Source: DATKSG01 sp035531775 (GTDB lineage: Bacteria; Actinomycetota; Acidimicrobiia; Acidimicrobiales; UBA8190). Taken from it: a stretch of DNA of 7,170 nucleotides. Below are positions 5,693 to 7,170 of this stretch, one piece after another. The number at the start of each line of letters is the position of its first letter. Position 1 is the first letter of the stretch. Made by a program: the position numbers and the translations under genes. The stretch is from positions 1 through 7,170 of the forward strand of contig DATKSG010000038.1 of the NCBI GenBank assembly GCA_035531775.1, written 5' to 3'. Under the pieces are notes generated by a model, which saw nothing but the letters and a program-made list of their open reading frames with translations, searched no databases and had not been told where the DNA came from.

Positions 5693-6406
5693 ATGAGCGA
5701 GGAACTAGTCGGCCCGCTGTGGGACACCTTGGCGATGACCGTCGCCGACCGCAACCGGCGGCCCGCAGAGGATTTACTGCACCGGCTGATCAAGAGCGCC
5801 CGCCATCATCTGGGGATGGAGGTGTCGTTCATCTCCGAGTTCACCGGAAACGAGAGGGTCCTTCGCTACGTGGACTCAGTCGCACCGATATCAGTGCGCG
5901 TCGGGGACAGCGACCCGCTAGAGCGGAGCTACTGCCAGCGGGTGGTTGATGGCCGTCTGCCCGAGCTGATCTGTGTCGCCTGGGAGCTGCCCGCCGCCCT
6001 GGAGCTGTCCGTCACGGCGGCGTTGCCGATAGGCGCCCACATCGCGGTTCCCCTAATTCTTTCCAGCGGCCGAGTCTACGGGACCTTCTGCGCTTTCAGC
6101 CGCAGGGCCAACCGCTCCCTGACCGAACGCGACCTCGCCGTCGTGCACATGTTTGCCGATATCGCCCGCCAGGTCATCGAAGACGACTTGACGGTCGCCA
6201 ACCAATACAACGCCGCACTTGAGCGAACCAGGTCCGTTCTAACCGGAGAGGGCAACCTCAAGATCGTCTTCCAACCGATCTTCAAGCTTGTCACCGAAGA
6301 ATTGATCGGCGTCGAGGCCCTGTCGCGCTTTCCGCAAGACCCGAGTCGCACACCGGACATCTGGTTCTCTGAGGCGGCATCGGTCGGCCTCGGCGTCGAC
6401 CTTTAG
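5693..6406 (+). CDS. N-terminal piece: GAF domain and first part of EAL domain
   Basis: As read, this is a 237-residue protein ending at the TAG. Residues about 22-167 form a GAF domain: a helix LLHRLIKSARHHLGMEVSFISEF, a central region with SYCQRVVDG (79-87), and the strand pair GAHIAVPLIL/RVYGTFCAFS followed by the closing helix TERDLAVVHMFADIARQVIE. The ligand is not predictable. Residues about 188-237 begin the EAL domain: LKIVFQPIF and the signature GVEALSRF with the metal-binding E208. A product ending here would keep the sensor but lack nearly the whole catalytic barrel, so it should not be a working phosphodiesterase by itself. Confidence 0.75.
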   Translation: MSEELVGPLWDTLAMTVADRNRRPAEDLLHRLIKSARHHLGMEVSFISEFTGNERVLRYVDSVAPISVRVGDSDPLERSYCQRVVDGRLPELICVAWELPAALELSVTAALPIGAHIAVPLILSSGRVYGTFCAFSRRANRSLTERDLAVVHMFADIARQVIEDDLTVANQYNAALERTRSVLTGEGNLKIVFQPIFKLVTEELIGVEALSRFPQDPSRTPDIWFSEAASVGLGVDL

Positions 6407-6457
6407 GTTCTGGCCCTGCGCTCCGCAGTCGCGGCACTGGAGTCACTGCCCCGGGAG

Positions 6458-6967
6458 ATGTCGCTGAGCGTCAACGCGTCGCCAGAAGTCGTCCTGACTG
6501 GGCGGCTGAACGAGGTGTTCGCTGGCGTCGACCCTCGTCGACTGATCCTGGAGATCACCGAACATGCCTCCATCGCCGACTACAAGGAACTAAACGAGGC
6601 GTTGCAACCGCTGCGTGTTAGCGGTATGCGTCTAGCTATCGATGACGCTGGGGCGGGCTACGCCAGCCTGCGGCACATCCTGTGGTTGAACCCGGAAATC
6701 ATCAAGCTGGACATGAGCATCACCCGAGACCTGGACAGCGACCTGGCACGCGCGGCGCTGGCATCGGCGCTGATCAATTTCGCCAAGCAAGTGGGCAGTA
6801 CGGTCGTGGCCGAAGGGGTCGAGACACGCGGCGAGCTTTTCGCCCTGCGGGACCTGGGCGTGGACGCAGCGCAGGGCTATTACCTTGGCCAGCCTACCGA
6901 CCTTACCGACGTGATCGAGGGCACCCACGTCCCCTGGGCCCGGAGGTCACAAGCCGTCGCTATTTGA
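6458..6967 (+). CDS. C-terminal piece: remainder of EAL domain
   Basis: From the first in-frame ATG after the TAG this would be 169 residues, but the conserved frame starts right after the stop at 6407. GGGAG touches this ATG with no spacing, so independent translation is doubtful. In full-length numbering it holds SVNAS (N261), EITE (E287), DDAGAGY (D317, D318), KLD (K338), AEGVET (E374) and QGYYLG (Q394), the metal and catalytic residues of active EAL enzymes. DDAGAGY departs slightly from the usual DDFGTGY loop. Their survival downstream of the stop argues that the interruption is recent or bypassed. Confidence 0.6.
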   Translation: MSLSVNASPEVVLTGRLNEVFAGVDPRRLILEITEHASIADYKELNEALQPLRVSGMRLAIDDAGAGYASLRHILWLNPEIIKLDMSITRDLDSDLARAALASALINFAKQVGSTVVAEGVETRGELFALRDLGVDAAQGYYLGQPTDLTDVIEGTHVPWARRSQAVAI

Positions 6968-7170
6968 GACCGAAGCGACTTTATCGACGGATGGGCTTTA
7001 TTCCGGGCGAACCGACGTACGCCATAACCGGGCGAGTTCAGGCGGTGGCCGCGACAAGCACGTTGAATCGTTCCGCAGGAGTATCCCATGAGAGGGTCTT
7101 GCGTGGACGTTCGTTGAGCAAGGTGGCGATGGCGTTGAGGTCCGCCTGGGAGTAGACCGATAGGTCAGTG
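6968..7170 (-). mobile_element. IS30-family insertion sequence, 3' end (partial)
   Basis: The end of an IS30-type transposase enters from the right edge. The terminal inverted repeat must lie somewhere between its stop (7038) and the end of the EAL gene (6967), but I cannot place it without the other end of the element. An 8-bp direct repeat CCGGGCGA occurs at 7003-7010 and 7028-7035. The left limit given is therefore only the outermost possibility. Confidence 0.6.
7038..7169 (-). CDS. IS30-family transposase, C-terminal 43 residues (partial)
   Basis: Reading leftward from base 7169 the frame is open to TGA at 7040-7038 and gives a typical IS30 transposase tail: TDLSVYSQADL, then LNERPRKTLSWDTPAERFN, ending VLVAATA. 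The LNxRPRKTLxxxTPAE block is the hallmark of the C-terminal end of IS30 and related DDE integrase-fold transposases, close after the catalytic Glu. The start and the DDE residues lie outside the window. The frame is intact as far as visible, so the element may be complete. The transposase is convergent with the interrupted EAL gene, 70 nt from its end. Confidence 0.88.
   Translation of the reverse strand, partial: TDLSVYSQADLNAIATLLNERPRKTLSWDTPAERFNVLVAATA

Larger units (their letters stand above)
5693..6967 (+). pseudogene. GAF-EAL c-di-GMP phosphodiesterase interrupted by in-frame TAG
   Basis: One reading frame runs from ATG 5693 to TGA 6967 (424 codons before the stop) and encodes a GAF sensor domain plus a full EAL domain, broken only by TAG at 6404-6406 (codon 238). 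The break falls in the GLGVDL-VLALRSAV helix, where EAL proteins usually have Glu; a single G-to-T change of GAG would give TAG. Both sides are otherwise intact and in the same frame, with no other stop or frameshift. Every expected catalytic residue is kept on the two sides. Options are a very recent null allele, a sequencing error, or suppression of the amber codon. General amber reassignment is unlikely since TAG ends the PaaX-family and chorismate-lyase genes in this window. Intact, the protein would hydrolyse c-di-GMP to pGpG in the cytoplasm under control of the GAF domain. Confidence 0.75.

Overview
The window is a high-GC, gene-dense stretch of a bacterial chromosome, most likely an actinobacterium. 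Three things suggest this: a two-ATPase ABC-F protein of the mycobacterial Rv1473 type, a DipZ protein (CcdA membrane part + thioredoxin + C-terminal beta domain), and a small chorismate-lyase-family protein like mycobacterial Rv2949c. Genus cannot be told from the sequence; an actinobacterium outside the mycobacteria is plausible, but this is inference.

Layout. (1) 2-859 (+): C-terminal half of an ABC-F ATPase cut by the window edge. (2) 944-1459 (-): chorismate pyruvate-lyase-family protein, convergent with the ABC-F gene, with an array of four alternating TTCGGAA-type arms around its start. (3) 1460-1724: no recognisable gene. (4) 1725-3455 (-): dipZ, and 83 nt upstream of it on the same strand, 3539-4486 (-): a membrane fatty-acid desaturase. 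The two may form one transcript. The gap between them holds three perfect short palindromes, and the dipZ Shine-Dalgarno can pair with an arm of one of them. (5) 4514-5290 (+): PaaX-family repressor, divergent from the desaturase across only 27 nt that contain a perfect 15-bp palindrome, a natural operator candidate. (6) 5291-5692: a roughly 400-nt gap that seems to end in a leader for the next gene. (7) 5693-6967 (+): a GAF-EAL cyclic-di-GMP phosphodiesterase gene interrupted by one in-frame TAG, with every catalytic residue otherwise kept. (8) 7038-7170 (-): C-terminal end of an IS30-family transposase running off the window.

How they fit together. The PaaX-like regulator, palindrome and desaturase look like a small self-contained lipid-modification unit, perhaps with dipZ downstream. 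The chorismate lyase stands apart from any visible aromatic or phenolic-lipid genes. The right end (interrupted EAL gene next to an IS30 element) looks like a locus under decay or recent change. I found no CRISPR array, tRNA, rRNA or clear defence system. The least ordinary signals are the single-stop EAL gene and the three cis-acting candidates at 1423-1480, 3461-3527 and 4494-4508.
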